Source of the DNA: Rhizobium sp. EC-SD404
GTDB lineage: Bacteria; Pseudomonadota; Alphaproteobacteria; Rhizobiales; Rhizobiaceae
Direction of reading: 5' to 3'
Length of the DNA: 64,000 nucleotides
Assembly: GCF_902498825.1 (NCBI RefSeq)
Contig: NZ_LR701459.1
Span: 2,214,414 to 2,278,413 of the forward strand
The notes below the pieces were generated by a model. The model was not told the origin of the DNA. It ran no database searches and worked only from the letters and a program-made list of their open reading frames with translations. The position numbers and the translations under genes are program-made. Positions 63,817 through 64,000 of this stretch are shown piece after piece. Numbering within the stretch: the first letter of the stretch is position 1; every line of letters starts with the position of its first letter.

Positions 63817-64000
63817 ATGACTGCCAAGCCCTGCCATCTGTATCGGCTGGTTGCCGTATTTTGTGCGGCTCTCACATTGGCGATGATGCCGATCGCCGCG
63901 AGCGCTCGCGAGGAAATCCTCGCATTCGACTCTCAGATCGACGTGTCAGCGGATGGTGTTTTGTCCGTTGTCGAGACGATCCGGGTGCGCGCTGAAGGCG
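63817..64000 (+). CDS. DUF2207 domain membrane protein (N-terminal part)
   Basis: The window ends inside this gene. The 61 visible codons give a signal peptide (about 1-29, ending AASA-RE) and the start of a DUF2207 domain (EEILAFDSQIDVSADGVL, then VVETIRVRAEG). The family is a large membrane protein normally encoded beside lemA, as here. Confidence 0.82.
   Translation, partial: MTAKPCHLYRLVAVFCAALTLAMMPIAASAREEILAFDSQIDVSADGVLSVVETIRVRAEG

Overview
The window is a high-GC, gene-dense chromosomal segment of an alphaproteobacterium, most probably of the order Hyphomicrobiales (Rhizobiales). The pointers are a pyruvate dehydrogenase E1 beta subunit with its own lipoyl domain, an EipB (DUF1849) envelope protein, lpxI in the lipid A cluster, the gyrA-coaD-ppi-ppi-queA-tgt order, a FeuP/FeuQ-like two-component pair with a PepSY partner, a perfect EcfG-type promoter, and a dispersed intergenic repeat of a kind common in this order. 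The genus cannot be fixed from this sequence. No tRNA, rRNA, CRISPR array, prophage or insertion sequence was seen. Both ends cut through genes: a rhomboid protease at the left and a DUF2207 protein at the right.

Layout. 1-4.5 kb: rhomboid end, CBS-pair protein, a PepSY/response-regulator/histidine-kinase operon and a divergent exported OB-fold plus PepSY-repeat protein. 4.7-8.6 kb: TAXI-type TRAP transporter (binding protein, fused permease, DUF1850). 8.9-16.5 kb: pyruvate dehydrogenase operon (pdhABC, an SGNH hydrolase, lpdA), a general-stress membrane protein and lipA, so the complex and the lipoate supply for it lie together. 16.6-21.5 kb: COQ10-like START protein, HIT, SMR exporter, DUF482 acyltransferase, glycerophosphodiesterase, RidA and eipB. 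21.5-26.7 kb: a minus-strand block with a molybdopterin oxidoreductase, a cytochrome b, a periplasmic methionine/aspartate repeat protein, and three signalling genes (CHASE3 kinase, single-domain regulator, REC-HRxxN kinase).

27-43.2 kb is the large core run rpsB-tsf-pyrH-frr-uppS-cdsA-rseP-bamA-lpxD-fabZ-lpxA-lpxI-lpxB-gyrA, joining translation, nucleotide supply, phospholipid and lipid A synthesis and outer-membrane assembly; it ends at a strong two-way terminator. 43.3-48.5 kb: two tiny membrane proteins, coaD, two cyclophilins, a small exported protein, queA, tgt (with an eroded zinc site) and a DUF4864 protein. 48.8-53.2 kb: sulfite reduction (cysG, DUF2849, sulfite reductase, DUF934, ferredoxin). 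53.3-60.3 kb: valine degradation (acyl-CoA dehydrogenase, 3-hydroxyisobutyryl-CoA hydrolase, mmsB, then mmsA with a divergent LysR regulator), interrupted by a 57-residue small protein and purU. 60.4-64 kb: large MscS channel, stand-alone Lrp effector domain, LemA and a DUF2207 start.

Most of the window is ordinary core genome. The part most worth testing is 21.5-23.6 kb, where a methionine-rich periplasmic repeat protein sits beside a cytochrome b/molybdoenzyme pair, an arrangement resembling the hypochlorite-scavenging MrpX-YedY1-YedZ1 system. Next are the PepSY/OB-fold sensor locus, the zinc-site loss in Tgt, and several small proteins that a length cut-off would miss.
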